From Saccharum officinarum (lineage: Eukaryota; Streptophyta; Magnoliopsida; Poales; Poaceae): a stretch of DNA of 64,000 nucleotides. Positions 50,556-62,504 of the stretch are shown here, piece after piece; within the stretch, counting starts at the first letter, position 1; every line of letters begins with the position of its first letter. The DNA lies in the NCBI GenBank assembly GCA_020631735.1, contig CM036223.1, positions 10,330,191 through 10,394,190 of the forward strand. Reading direction: 5' to 3'. The notes beneath the pieces were generated by a model. The model saw only the letters and a list, made by a program, of their open reading frames with translations, was not told where the DNA came from and ran no database searches. Both the position numbers and the translations under genes were made by a program.

Positions 50556-51239
50556 GCCAAATCTAGGCGCGAAGGCCCATGTAATAAGTTAGTATTTTGA
50601 ATTTTGGTCGTGGTGGCCTCAGAGGCCCGAAGAACTCGAAACATAGACCGGTTCGTGGTTAATTTAGTTTTATTCGAGCTTTTCTTCCCTTTATCGCTTG
50701 GATTGTGTTCTCGCATGATTTACTTAGCACGCAGTTGTGTCCTTTGGCATAAGGGAGCGAGTGGAGGTACCATAGCCTCGAGGCGTAAGTAATCTCATGG
50801 CTCAACTGCCCTCGAGCTTCAGGGTGATGTTGCAGCCTTGTAAATCGTGCGAGAGCCTGATCTAAGCGACAAGGGGTATGTTCTTTTTCAAAGTTAGGAA
50901 CCGTTATTTAGATCTCCCTAGCATGAAGTCGCACCTCTAAAAGGTGTGAGGGGTGAGTGGAGGTATCGTAGCCTCGGAGGCGTAGGTGATACTCCTAACT
51001 CGAGAGCCCTTTCGAACCTTAGGGTGCTCTTGCAGCGAAGTCGATCTAAGAAGCGGTTCTTAAATTTAAAAAAGAGTATAAGTTTTTTCAGGGACTGGGG
51101 GGTTTCCCCCTTGTAGCCCCCGAGGGAGGGTCGATTCTGGGAGTGCAGAGTCGATCCTTCCTCATTGTGAAATGAAAGTTTGAACATCGCTGTATTCTTT
51201 ATTGATGAAAAAGAAATTATAGAGCCTCGAGGCTTTTTA
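50556..51239. other. Spacer between the antisense gene and pol in copy B
   Basis: The 3' ends of the two opposing genes meet here. Diverged direct repeats (about 50745-50860 and 50935-51040) match those of copy A at 690-1030. No coding sequence seen. Confidence 0.6.
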
Positions 51240-54200
51240 AGGAAAGAAGCGACGTAGCTATTCAATGTTCCAAGCGTTGGTGAGGATTTCACCCTTCTCG
51301 TTGGATAGCTTGTAGGTGCCCGGCTTTAGTACTTCTGCGATGATGTACGGCCCTTCCCATGGTGGCGTGAGCTTGTGCCGTCCCTTGGTGTTCTGGTTCC
51401 GCTGTAGCACCAAGTCGCCGACGTTGAGGTCACGCTTGCAGACGTGTCTGTCGTGGTAGCGTCGGAGACCCTGCTGGTACCTGGCAGAATGCAATAGAGC
51501 CACATCTCAGGCTTCCTCGAGCTGGTCGAGGGCGTCCTGTCTTGTGGCGTCGTTATTTCTTTCGTTGTAGGCCTTCAACCATGGGGATCCGTATTCTATA
51601 TCAGTTGGGAGCATAGCCTCAGACCCGTAGACTAAGAAGAACGGAGTGAACCCTGTGGCTCAACTCGGCGTTGTTCTTAGGCTCCACAGGACCGAGGGTA
51701 GCTCGTCAGCCCATCTTTTGCTATGTTTATTTAGTTTGTCAAAGATTCTGGGTTTCAGGCCTTGTAGGACCATGCCGTTGGCACGTTCCACCTGACCGTT
51801 TGTTTTTGGATGGGCCACGGCTGACCAGAGCACTCGGATGTGGTGGTTGTCGTAGAAATCCAAAAACTTTTTACCAGTGAACTGGGTGCCATTGTCCGTG
51901 ATGATACAGTTGGGGACCCCAAAGCGATGAGTAATGTCGGTGAGGAAGAGCACAGCTTGCTCGGACCTGATGCTGGTGATAGGGCGGGCCTCGATCCACT
52001 TGGAGAATTTATCGATTGCGACGAGCAAGTGGGTGAAGCCGCCAGTTGTCCTTTTCAATGGTCCGACAAGGTCGAGCCCCCAAACGGCAAACGACCATGT
52101 GATGGGGATAGTTTGCAGGGCATGTGCCTGAAGATGGGTTCGTCTCGCATAGTACTGACAACCCTTGCAGGAGCGTACTAGCTTGACAGCGTCGGAGACC
52201 GCGGTCGGCCAATAGAATCCTTGTCGAAAGGCGTTTCCGATGAGGGTTTGAGGTGCTACGTGGTGACCGCAAGCCCCCGAGTGGAGATCGCTGAGCAGGT
52301 TCCTGCCTTGCTCATTTGTGATGCAGCGTTGGAGGATACCAGTAGGGCTACGGCGGTAGAGCTCCCTACTGTCGCCAATGATTACAAAGGTTTTGGCCCG
52401 GCGTGCGATCCGTCGAGCCTTAGTGTTATCCGAGGGGAGGTCCCCTCGGCTAAGGTAGTCGAGGTACGGGACACGCCAGTCAGGCTCGAGGTCAGACGGT
52501 GGGGTCAAGTCTTCCACCTGCATGGCTTCAGCCCCGGTCGAGGGGGCTTCTGCCTCAGGTGGGGGGTCGAGTGACGTCCCGTCAACCCCTCCGTCTGGCC
52601 CGAGGTCGACGGATGGCTGCTGGAGGTCTTTTGCGAAAACGTCCGGTGGAACCGTAGTTCGACTGGACGCGATTTTTGCCAGTTCATCGGTGACCTCATT
52701 ATACCTGCGTGCGATGTGGTTGAGCTCGAGGCCATGAAACTTGTCCTCGAGGCGCCGTACTTCTTAGCAGTAGGCTTCCATCTTGGGGTCATGGCAGCTC
52801 GAGCTCTTCATGACCTGATCGATCACGAGTTGGGAGTCGCCTCGAACGTTAAGGTGTCAGACCCCGAGCTCGACGGTGATTCTTAATCCCGTGATGAGCG
52901 CCTCGTATTCGGCGACGTTGTTAGACGCAGGAAAATGAAGCCGGATGACATAGCGCATGTGAACCCCGAGGGGTGAGATGAAGAGCAAGCCCGCACCTGC
53001 TCCTGTTTTCATCAATGACCCATCGAAGTACATGGTCCACAGCTCCGCCTGAAGCTGTGCAGGGGGGAGTTGGGTGTCGGTCCACTCAGCCAGGAAATCT
53101 GCTAACACCTGTGACTTGATAGCTTTTCGCGGCGCATAGGACAAGGTCTCGCCCATGAGTTCGACTGCCCATTTGGCAATCCTACCCGAGGCTTCCCAGT
53201 TCTGGGCTATCTCTCCCAAGGGGAAAGAAGAAACCACGGTAATCGGGTGACCCTCGAAGTAGTGTCGAAGCTTGCGCCGTGTCAGGATGACGGCATATAG
53301 CAGTTTCTGGATCTGTGGGTATCAAATCTTGGTTTCTGAGAGCACCTCGCTAATGAAATAGACCGGCCTCTGGATGAGCAAGGTATGTGCCTCCTCGACC
53401 CGTTCGACAACCAGGGCCGCACTGACTACTTGTGATGTCGCGGCGACATAGAGTAGGAGCGGTTCCCCTAGGGTTGGAGGGACGAGGATTGGTGAGTTAG
53501 AGAGTGTGGCCTTGAGTTTTGTGAGAGCTTCCTCAGCCTCAAGGGTCCAGGAAAAATGCTCCAATTTCTTCAAGAGACGGTACAGAGGGAGTGCTTTTTC
53601 GCCGAGGCGCGAAATGAAATGGCTGAGTGCCGCCAAGCAACCTGTGACCCTCTGTACGCCCTTCAGATCTCGGATGGGGCCCATCTTGGTTATTGCAGAT
53701 ATTTTTTCAGGGTTGGCCTCGATGCCGCGTTTAGACACGATGAACCCTAGAAGCATACCTCGTGGGACGCCAAAGACGCATTTCTCTGGATTGAGTTTGA
53801 TGTTTTTTGCCCGGAGGCATTTGAACGCAACGTCGAGGTCGTTGACCATATCGTCGGCTTGTTTTGTTTTGACAACGATGTCGTCGACATAAGCCTCGAC
53901 GGTCGACCCGATGTGCTTTTCTGAAAACGTGCTGCATGCATCGCTGGTACGTAGCCCCCGTGTTCTGGAGACCGAAGGGCATCGTAACGTAGCAATACAT
54001 GCCGAATGGGGTGATGAATGAAGTCGCAAGCTGGTCGGACTCCTTCATTTTGATTTGGTGGTAGCCGGAGTATGCATCTAAGAATGAGAGAGTTTCACAT
54101 CCCGTAGTGGAATCAACGATTTGGTCAATGCGTGGTAAAGGAAAGGGAACTTTTGGACATGCTTTATTTAAACCAGTATAGTCTACACACATCCTCCATT

Positions 54201-55147
54201 TCCCACTTTTTTCTAACTAATACGGGATTAGCTAGCCACTTAGGATGATGAACCTCCTTGATGAATCCGGCCTCCAACAGTTTGTGTATCTCTTCGCCGA
54301 TGACCCTGCGCTTCTCTTCATCGAAGCGACGCAGGCGTTGCTTCACCGGTTTGGATCCAGCCCGAATCTCCAAGGCGTGCTCGGCGACTTCCCTAGGTAT
54401 GCCCGGCATATCTGAGGGACTCCACGCAAAGATGTCGACGTTTGCGCGGAGAAAGTCGACGAGCACTGCTTCCTATTTAGGATCGAGGGTGGCGCTGACG
54501 TTCAGCGTCTTTCCCTTAGGATCAGCGGGGTCGAGGGGTACAAGTTTGACATCTTCTGCGGACTCGAAGCTGCCGGCATGGCGCTTTGGGTCGGGAATCG
54601 CATTGGCGAGGCCGTCGAGGTCTGCAGCCAAGGTCGCCGACTCCAAAATAGCCTCACCGTGCTTGATGCACTCGATGTCGCACTCGTAGGCATGTTCATA
54701 CGAGGGCCCTACAGTGATGACACCGTTTGGGCCTGGCATCTTAAGCTTGAGGTAGGTGTAGTTCGGGATTGCCATGAACCTGGCGTAGCATGGGCGCTCG
54801 AGGATAGCGTGGTATGTTCCACGGAATTCGACCACTTCGAAGGTGAGAGTCTCCTTTCTAAAGTTGGCCAGTGTGCCAAAACAAACAGGCAGATCGACCC
54901 GTCCGAGTGGTTCCGCCCGTTTCCCTGGCACGACTCCGTGGAAGCCCCCGACGCTAGGTTGGAGGCGCGCTCTCTCGACCCCTAGAAGGTCGAGGGTCTG
55001 GGAGTAGATGATGTTGAGGCTCCTTCTGCCGTCCATGGGCACCTTGGTGAGGCGTGTGTTGGCGATGACGGGGTCAACAACGAGCGGATAGACTCCTGGG
55101 TTGGAGACGTAGTCCGGGTGGTCATCACGGTCAAAAGTGATGGCCAC
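51240..55147 (-). pseudogene. pol of copy B: protease, RT, RNase H, integrase
   Basis: From the 5' side: a retropepsin-like part (54473-55147) with VPMDGRRSLNIIY, where the usual D-G-G/S catalytic string has an arginine; reverse transcriptase (53322-54466) with PEVxx-like priming part, FLDAYSGYHQIKM and YVDD at 53880-53891, split by frameshifts near 54170 and 53930; a first RNase H region to about 53240; a second, archaeal-type RNase H (52857-53237, MYFDGSLMKTGAGAGLLF and NNVAEYEALITGL), typical of the Tat lineage; and integrase (51660-52523) with an HHCC finger (ACGHH ... CKGCQYY) and the DDE residues in WGLDLVGP, ITDNGTQF and NGQVERANG. The integrase C-terminus is at 51258-51503. Several stops and frameshifts make it non-functional. 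Confidence 0.9.
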
Positions 55148-56766
55148 CGCGCACCAATCAAGGAAGCGGGGACTGTCGTTTGTACGGAGAAAACCTCACG
55201 CCGTTCTCGCTTGCGCTGGCGCGCCGAGAGGCGGATCAAGGGCCCTCCATAGATCATGAAGCAGTCGTGGATCTCGGGGAATCCCCCGTCCTTGTCGTCA
55301 CTCTTAGGGTCCTCCTTCTTGTCGTCCTTCTTGACGCCGGCACCCTCAAAGTACCTGCGAAGCATGTGACAGTCTTCGAGGTTATGGTTAGTGGGTCCCT
55401 TGTGGTAGGGACACGGCTCTTTGAGCATTTTGTCGAAGATGCCCCCGCCGGGGGGGCCTCGAGGCTTCTTGCGCTCGGTAGCAGCGACGAGCTCGTCGGC
55501 CGGGGCCTCGAGCTTGTCCTGCTGGCCTTTCTTCTTCTTGCGGTTGTTTCTCTTGGAGCCCCGGGTGGAGCTCGCGGGATCGTCGACCTTCTGCTTCCCC
55601 CTTTCCTGGTCACCACCAAATATTGCACCAACCACCTCCTCGCCGATGGCAAAGTTGGTGACAATGTCCATCAACCCGTTGGCAGTGAGTGGAGTGTTAC
55701 GGCCCAACTCTCGGACCAACTCCTTATAGGTGGTGCCGGAGAGGAAGGCCATAATCACGTTGGAGTCGGTGACGTTGGGGAGCTCGGTACGCTGCCGGGA
55801 GAAGCGCTGGATGTAATCTCGGAGGGATTCACCCGGTTTCTGCTTGCAACTCCGGAGGTCGCACGAGTTGCCGGGGCGCATGTAGGTCCCCTTGAAATTT
55901 CCTCAAACACCCTTACGAGATCATCCCAGTCGTGGATCTATCAAGGTGGGAGATCCTCGAGCCAGGCTCGGACGGTGTCGGAGAGGAACAGGGGGAGTTG
56001 TCGAATGATGACCCGGTCATCGGTGGCCCCGCCCAGCTGACACGCCAAGCAGAAATCGGCGAGCCAAAGTTCAGGTTTANNNNNNNNNNNNNNNNNNNNN
56101 NNNNNNNNNNNNNNNNNNNNNNNNNNNNNNNNNNNNNNNNNNNNNNNNNNNNNNNNNNNNNNNNNNNNNNNNNNNNNNNTATTTCCGGTGTCTCTATAGA
56201 GTCCAGTAATCAGAAGCCGGTGTGGAGAACGAGGTCCAGAGTGGAGCGTAGATGGTGCCCGGGAGTTCCTCATAAGCACTCATGCGAGTGCTCTCACGGA
56301 AGATGCGTATACCCGGGCAGCCGAGTCTAGCCCAAACGGGAATGGTGATGGAGATGTCGTTGCCCGTGCTGGAATGGATGCTCCGGACAGTGGTGTCTCA
56401 CCGAACGGGGGAGCGGCGGGATTCTCCGTCGGCATGTTACCCTCAGTCAAGCTCATCCTACCTAGACCTTCCACAAGGAGATCTGGGCCTATGCCTGGCT
56501 GGGGGGTGCCGGACCGGGGGATCCCATCACCCTCCGCAAGGTGAAGACGGTGATTGTACCGGCTCGTCGTCGTCGGCGGCCCGCGCCTGCCTAGAGACGA
56601 CGGTACCGGCGGATTGCTCCTCCGGGCTGGAGAGCTCATAGTCCTCGTCGGTTGGGTGCCTGGGTGGAAGTAGGACCATATCGTAGCCATAGCCAAGCGA
56701 CATGAACTCCAAACTCCCGAACCAGATCACCGTGGCCAACGGAATAGGGCGTTTGGGGTCAGCCAT
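54982..56766 (-). pseudogene. gag of copy B, interrupted
   Basis: The capsid-like protein would start at ATG 56766 (MADPKRPIPLATVIWFGSLE). The central gag domain is seen on both sides of the assembly gap: LWLADFCLACQLGGATDDRV and QLPLFLSDTVRAWLEDLP, then KQKPGESLRDYIQRFSRQRT and NVIMAFLSGTTYKELVREL. A histidine/cysteine segment (CPYHKGPTNHNLEDCHML) takes the place of a zinc knuckle. At least two frame changes and the 100-N gap prevent a full reading. Confidence 0.8.
56080..56179. other. Assembly gap (100 N)
   Basis: Exactly 100 N, a conventional spacer for a gap of unknown size, inside gag. Confidence 1.
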
Positions 56767-56807
56767 CCAAGAAAAAAGGCGGGAAAGCGACGTTGGCACG
56801 CAGCGAT

Positions 56808-56825
56808 CCCCTACCTGGCGCGCCA
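56808..56825 (-). promoter_or_regulatory. Primer binding site of copy B
   Basis: TGGCGCGCCAGGTAGGGG on the minus strand, two bases inside the 5' LTR. The TGG start is standard for tRNA 3' ends; I do not assign the tRNA. Confidence 0.75.
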
Positions 56826-56827
56826 AC

Positions 56828-57951
56828 TGTCGGTGTTCGGTCCCGAGGGGGTCCTAAACTAACGAGTAAATGTTGCGTGTCCCTTTCTTGGATGTGATGC
56901 AAGGAGAACACACGGGGTTTTATCCTGGTTCGGGCAAAAGAAGGCCTACGTCCAGCGGGGAGGGAGAGGTTTGTATTTCCTTACACCGAGGTGCTCGTGT
57001 AGGGGTTACAAGCTTGCGAGAGAGGGCGTCGAGCCTAAGTCTCAAAGAGAGGAAAAAGAGGACAAGGGTGATTGCTTGAGATATTGATCTCTATCTTGCG
57101 TCTTGCCTATTGTCCCTTATTTTTCGGTTCCTGTTGTAGAACCCTGGCCTACCCTTTTATAGGGCGAGAGGAGGCCAAGACGACGGGGAGCCTTGAGATG
57201 ATGTTTTGTCGATTCCTGTTGAGATGACCGTAGCGACGTGCCCTGAGAATGGCCGGCCATCCCTGGACACCATGGCGTCGTGAGAGACGAGACGACGAAA
57301 TGACCCGGAGCGCCGTGGCCATACCGTCCTTCCCTTTCCGTTGAACTATGCGAGCGTCGAGGTTGGGTCGAGGCCGGGTCGAGACCGGATGGATAAGCCG
57401 AATCCCCGAGATTGCGGAGTACGGGCCTTGTCTTATCCTCCCTCGAGAGGTGATCGATGGTAAACAGTGCACAGTAAGGTGGGTACAGTGACGGTTTTCA
57501 CCTCCCATCACGGGATGGGCGGTAAAACAGTGAGGTCTGACACTGCATTGTTCCCACGTCGATCCTGATCGCAGCCATGCCGGTAGGTGGTAGTAGGTAA
57601 CCGCATTAAATGCTATGGCTTTTGTCCGGGGTAGGTAAAGAGAAGGAGTCGAGGCGCTCGACCCGGGCTCACGCGAGTCGGAGTTTTTCCCAGTGGGCGG
57701 ACAAGCCTCGCGCGGGTCGGAGCGCGGTCGAGGTACCTTGCTGTACGGGATGGGGCGCGGTCGAGGCGCCCCCGTCGAGGGTGCCTCGTACGAGTCAGAG
57801 CCGGAGCGCGGTCGAGGCGCTCCGTCGAGCAGGCCTCGTACGAGACGGACCGGATACGCGGTCGAGGCGGGCTGCCTTTTATTGCGGTTTCAGTCGTTTT
57901 AGTTTTTTATTAGCGATGGATGTGGGTACCCACATATTGTTGGTACCGACA
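56828..57951 (-). repeat. 5' LTR of copy B
   Basis: Same ends as the LTR at 43881-45007, with scattered single-base differences and short indels. It carries the TATA-like box at about 57151-57165 and 'gtcgaggcgctc' repeats. Confidence 0.93.
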
Positions 57952-58271
57952 CATACTATATTATATAGTCACTGTGTAGATCTACTCATGTGGAGTCCAA
58001 CAAAACTAGATTTTCTATTTTATGATTTTTCTGTGATTTAATATGATTTTTCAAAGATTCAGACGAAATAAATAAAAAAGAAAAAGACAAAACACCGCTA
58101 CTGTAGCAAAACCGCTGACACTGTAGCAAACCCACCGCCCAAAACCGTTTGAGGGGGTGATTTGGCCGGTTTTGCAAAGTTCAGGGGGTAAATTAGACCA
58201 TTTCATAGTTCGGGGGTAAACTAGACCACCCCTATAGTTGGGGGTCAATTAGACTTTTTCCTGTCCATATA

Positions 58272-59439
58272 CCAATATGGCCATGTAAGTTTCTTGCTTA
58301 GATGTTTTGACGTTTGAATAGCTAGCATGCATAAGTATGGCAGATCCCAAGCACACTATGTATATATGGCCGTCGTTGAGTTTTTGCATTGAAGGACCAT
58401 GATACAGCGCCAGCATCTTCGCTCTTCTATTGGCATTTTTCTTGGCAAAGGAATCACCAATTTATCGGATATATTATATAGATGTGCAGCATGGGCATTA
58501 TCAAATTGTTGAGTGCCTTCAACTAGCTAAGCTACACAAAAGCACGTAAGCGATATATGACCAATCAGCTGGCACACCTAATAAAAATAATCTCTCTTGT
58601 CTACTTGTCTATGGTTAGATCATATATCATCTTCAATCGATGTAACCAAGAAAATGACACTTCCTAGACGCACCATGTGATATGCCTCCTTTTAAATGTT
58701 GTTATGGTATACATGCTGATCAAACTTATGTTTTAAAAAATAGCAATATTTATATTTATTAAAAATAGATTTAACGATTTATCTAATGATACTAATTATG
58801 TAATATAAATATTTATATTTTCTTGTATATCTGTCTCAAAAAATATTTCCTTATATGTATTTGCTTAAAGATAGTAGTATGTTTAACTTCTCGGAAGTGA
58901 AAATAACAATTAAAAAGGACGGAAAGAGTATATTGGTTGTCTCAAAGATCATTATTTGGTTACAAAAGAAGCTTTCACTCTCTTAAGAAATCTCGATGCG
59001 TTCAAAAATAAAAATCTCGATCACTCTCTGAGAGTTCCCATACTCCGTCAACCTCGCTGCCCATACACGCCTTCGTTATAGTATATATTTTTCTATGTAC
59101 TCATCCCGTTCTAAATTATAATTTTTACAATAATACATAACTTTTGTTATACGCACATAGATATACATTATGTCCAAATATATAGTAAAAAGTATACTAG
59201 ACATAATGTTCAAATTTATAGCAACAATTATACTGGACATAATGTATTTGAAATGTGGGTAGTAGTATATATTTTCTCTTTGCTATAGGTGTATCATCAA
59301 TATATTTTATTAAAAAAATTAGACGACATCACGGAATTGCAAGATTGTATTTAGGACTAAACGTACTAGCGCAGTCTTCAAAGAAAGTTGATGGCGGTAA
59401 TAAATTTGGGCTACAAACACATCTTCCTCCTAGTTAATA
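58272..59439. other. AT-rich intergenic DNA, no gene
   Basis: A decayed Stowaway-like start ('tactcatcccgttctaaatta') is seen near 59098. Otherwise nothing can be supported. Confidence 0.45.
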
Positions 59440-59442
59440 CTA

Positions 59443-59653
59443 CCTCTGTTTGAATAAATCAACTATTCCATGTTTAACTAAATTTGTATGAAAATTATCA
59501 ACATTATAACATCAAACTAATATATTATGAAAAAAAACTTTATCTAAAAAAGGTTCTATGATAAACCTAATGATACTTATTTGATAATATTATTGTAAAT
59601 CTTTTTCAATATAAACCTAGTAAAATATAAGATAGTTTGCTTCGGACGAAGGT
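59443..59653. mobile_element. Stowaway-like MITE
   Basis: Left end 'tacctctgtttgaataaatc' and an inverse right end '...gcttcggacgaaggta' resemble Stowaway termini, with TA at both borders. Interior AT-rich, no coding. Confidence 0.6.
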
Positions 59654-60181
59654 ACATACTCACCATGTCTTAGGAGAGTTGCATACTCCATCGTCTTAGG
59701 AGAGTTGCAAGCATCCCGTCATCAAATACGCACCATGTCTCATGTGAACTGCAACAACACGTATTCAATGTTGAGTGATCAGACAAGGCATATATACATA
59801 TTATATATTGGAGTCATTAAAATTAATTAAACAGGGGCGTCCGTCCATTTTAAAGCATATTTTGGTATGGAAATGATAGCCAAACAAAACTTTCTCCTAT
59901 TCGTTTTACCGTTTACAATACATTGCTGTTCACTGCAAAGTCGCATTATATTAGATTAAAAATATGTCTAAGTACAGACCTAGTGACACAATTTTTGTGC
60001 ACTAAATAAACAACAGTTTACTAAAAAAGAGATGTCCATCCATACCACGATTTGAAGGGTATTTTTTTTACCACCGAGCTAGTAAATGGCATGTCGTGGG
60101 GGCCTGGTCCCACATGTCATTGACATGGATTGATTCACCTCGAGAGGTGGTACAAAGATATCCATCAAAATGCATCTTATC
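59654..60181. other. No gene seen
   Basis: AT-rich intergenic DNA with a short direct repeat ('gtcttaggagagttgca') near 59670 and 59694. Confidence 0.4.
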
Positions 60182-60184
60182 TTA

Positions 60185-60425
60185 CGCCTTGTTTAGATCC
60201 AATCCAAATTCCAAGTTTTTTCACTCTCTCTCCATCACATCAATTTTTAGCCGCTTGCATGGAGTATTAAATGTAGGTAAAAAAATAACTAATTACACAT
60301 TTTAGTTGAAAATCACGAGATGAATCTTTTGAGCCTAGTTGGTCCACGATTGGACAATATTTACCAAATAAGACGAAAATGGTACTATTCATCAGTTTAA
60401 ATTTTTTTGCAAAGTAAACCAGGCC
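60185..60425 (+). mobile_element. 241-bp Tourist-like MITE, copy 2
   Basis: Starts cGCCTTGTTTAGAT, ends in the inverse AAACCAGGCC, with TTA at 60182-60184 and 60426-60428. The interior 'actctctctccatcacatc' and 'aatcacgagatgaatctttt' are shared with the other copies. Confidence 0.85.
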
Positions 60426-60428
60426 TTA

Positions 60429-61015
60429 CATGGATAATGGACACTGGGACCTGGGAATGTGGTTGTGTGTAGTGTAGTAGTACTACTAAACCTTAATTGT
60501 TTAATTAGATGCCATATCATTACATTACTTGTGATTGCAATTAGTATAGTACTACTACCTCACTGTCATATCATTCAATTCATTAATTGTGTCAATATGC
60601 ACTCAATATGTCGGCAACTCCATCAACTTTAAATGACCAATTATGAAAGCATTTTACGGAGTACTAACTGTTCAATGGAAAGGAGTATTTTGTGCAACAG
60701 GCAGCAGAAAATAAACTATGTTTCATTTGTATATTATAGGAAAAAACTGAAAAAGGCTAAAATAGGAAATATTACCTTGTTGCCTAGTCTATGCTTGCAA
60801 GCATCCACCTTTTATGCAAGGAGACAAAAATGCAACATGAGTAGGATTTATTGCAGGGTCCAATAAGGAGAAGTTATTTGATAGCCACTGTTGAGATCAC
60901 GAGATGATCTGTTGTGGCACACTAGGCAAAATTTGCTTCTATGTCAAGTTTGACAAGGAGTATTATACACTCAAGTGGGTGAAAGTTTATTGTGGTTTTG
61001 CTATGCATTTCCAAC
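60429..61015. other. No gene seen
   Basis: AT-rich intergenic DNA between two MITE copies. Confidence 0.4.
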
Positions 61016-61018
61016 CTA

Positions 61019-61260
61019 GGCCTTGTTTAGATGACATCAAAATTCCAAGTTTTTTCACTCTCTCTCCATCACATCAATTTTTAGCCGCTTGCATGGAGTA
61101 TTAAATGTAGATAAAAAAAATAACTAATTACACAGTTTAGTTGGAAATCACGAGATGAATCTTTTGAGCCTAGTTGGTCCATGATTGGACAATATTTGCC
61201 AAATAAGACGAAAGTGGTACTATTTATCGGGTTGAAATTTTCTTCAATCTAAACAAGGGC
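61019..61260 (+). mobile_element. 242-bp Tourist-like MITE, copy 3
   Basis: GGCCTTGTTTAGAT ... ATCTAAACAAGGGC with CTA on both sides (61016-61018, 61261-61263). Very similar to copy 2. Confidence 0.88.
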
Positions 61261-61467
61261 CTAGAATCCAGTAAATCTGTGAACCTGTTCCCCAACTTTG
61301 ATCTTCTCAAAAGCAACACCACCTCATCAGCTAGCTAATTAATTACAGTAGCATTTGTTAATCATTCTACTGTGAACAAAATTATCTAGTCACCAACTGG
61401 AGCTACTAGCTATTGGTACATGTCAATGCCAATTTTTTTTTCCTTTTCTAAATTCTACATACACTAA

Positions 61468-61710
61468 GGCCCAGTTTAGTTGCCAAAAAATTTTGCAAAA
61501 TTTTTCAGATTCCCCGTCACATCGAATCTTTGGACACATGCATGAAGCATTAAATATAGATAAAAAATAAAACTAATTACACAGTTTAGACGAAATGGAC
61601 GAGACGAATCTTTTAAGCCTAATTAGACCATGATTGGACAATATTTACCAAATAACAATGAAAACGCTATAGTGCTCATTTTGCCAAAAATTTTGCATCT
61701 AAACCGGCCC
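61468..61710 (+). mobile_element. 243-bp Tourist-like MITE, copy 4 (diverged)
   Basis: GGCCCAGTTTAGTTGCC ... GCATCTAAACCGGCCC with TAA at 61465-61467 and 61711-61713. More diverged, but shares 'aactaattacacagttta' and 'gattggacaatatttaccaaa'. Confidence 0.85.
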
Positions 61711-61713
61711 TAA

Positions 61714-62249
61714 AGAGAGGCTGCTAGATCTTATCATCGTCAGACTGGCATCAAGCCAAACAATAATAGTACAAATGTGCGACAGTTTCTTCCGAAGCAA
61801 AGAAGCAGACGTGTCTGTCTGTTAGTGAGTGAGCAAGACCATCCATTCAGATCTGAGCAACAGTAATCAAACCCATGACCTAGTGCCCGTCGCAGGAATA
61901 AAATTGCATTTACAGGAGGAGCAACTCGATCATACCAACAGCATAAAAAACGAACTATTCCCTAGATTAACGACCAGCTGGCTACTCGTGAGAAGTCACA
62001 AGCCAGGCCAGCAGATACAGTCAAGTGAGCACTTAAAAAACAAGTTAAGCACAGTGAAGAGTCCAAAGCATGAGCACAAACAAGATGGATGGGGGGCGTG
62101 GGCATGGCCATGTGGGGGAGATGAGTACAGACATCACCGCCGGGTGAGCCGGAGTGCCCAAAAAGAGAAAGAAAGCAGCAGGAACGGGGTGAGGTGAGTA
62201 ATGAGAGAAGGAGGCGTACAGAGAGAAGGAAAGAAAGAACAAACAGGGG
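61714..62249. other. Likely upstream region of the PRAF-like gene
   Basis: No gene is seen. Sequence turns GA-rich toward 62250. A promoter is expected here but no clear TATA box stands out. Confidence 0.4.
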
Positions 62250-62504
62250 GAGCCCATCCCTCGTGATCAACAGCACAGAAGGTGAGAAAGCGAGAGAGGG
62301 AAGAGGGAGGAGCTGGCAGGCGCATTGATTCCATCCATCCTCGGTGCACGCCAACCGTCGGCCTCCCGCTTCCGGCGGCGCTCCGGCCTCCGGCCGGGTG
62401 GATCCCATCTTGTAGGGAGTGCGGCAGCCGTCAGGGGCAGGAGAGCTCTTCCCCTCTTGGGCGCGTGGAGACCTGACGCTTCGTCTCCTCCAGGAGCTTG
62501 TGTG
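62250..62504 (+). other. Likely 5' UTR exon of the PRAF-like gene
   Basis: A GA- and then GC-rich leader ends at the donor 'tgtg|gtaagc' (62505). The first downstream coding exon I recognise is at 63838, so the intervening 1.3 kb is intron, possibly with small exons I did not find. Confidence 0.45.

Larger units (their letters stand above)
43881..57951 (-). mobile_element. Tat/Grande-like Ty3-gypsy retrotransposon (copy B), 14.1 kb
   Basis: Two LTRs of 1127 and 1124 bp bound the element. The 5-bp flanks are 'catat' and 'catac', a duplication with one change. On the minus strand the order is LTR, primer site, gag, protease, reverse transcriptase/RNase H with a second RNase H, integrase, spacer, antisense gene (plus strand), LTR. 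A Tat-type domain set with an antisense 3' gene and the 14-kb length point to Grande-like elements. gag, pol and the antisense gene all have frameshifts or stops, so the copy is non-autonomous now, although the LTRs are still very similar. Confidence 0.93.
43475..58261. mobile_element. Long-TIR foldback element (Mutator-like MITE), split by a retrotransposon
   Basis: The left end GGAAAAAGTCTAATTGACCC and the right end at 58261 are inverse copies, and the two flanks of the retrotransposon pair along almost their whole length (through 'agatctacacagtga' near 43755 and 57975). The outer flanks carry a 10-bp direct repeat 'tgtccatata' at 43465-43474 and 58262-58271. Without the retrotransposon the element is about 0.7 kb. 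Long inverted arms and a 9-10 bp duplication fit a Mutator-like foldback MITE. It has no coding sequence. Confidence 0.85.

Noticed and set aside
54473..55147. Protease region as an intact host aspartic protease
   Set aside because: It is collinear with gag and reverse transcriptase of the retroelement and its catalytic string is altered.
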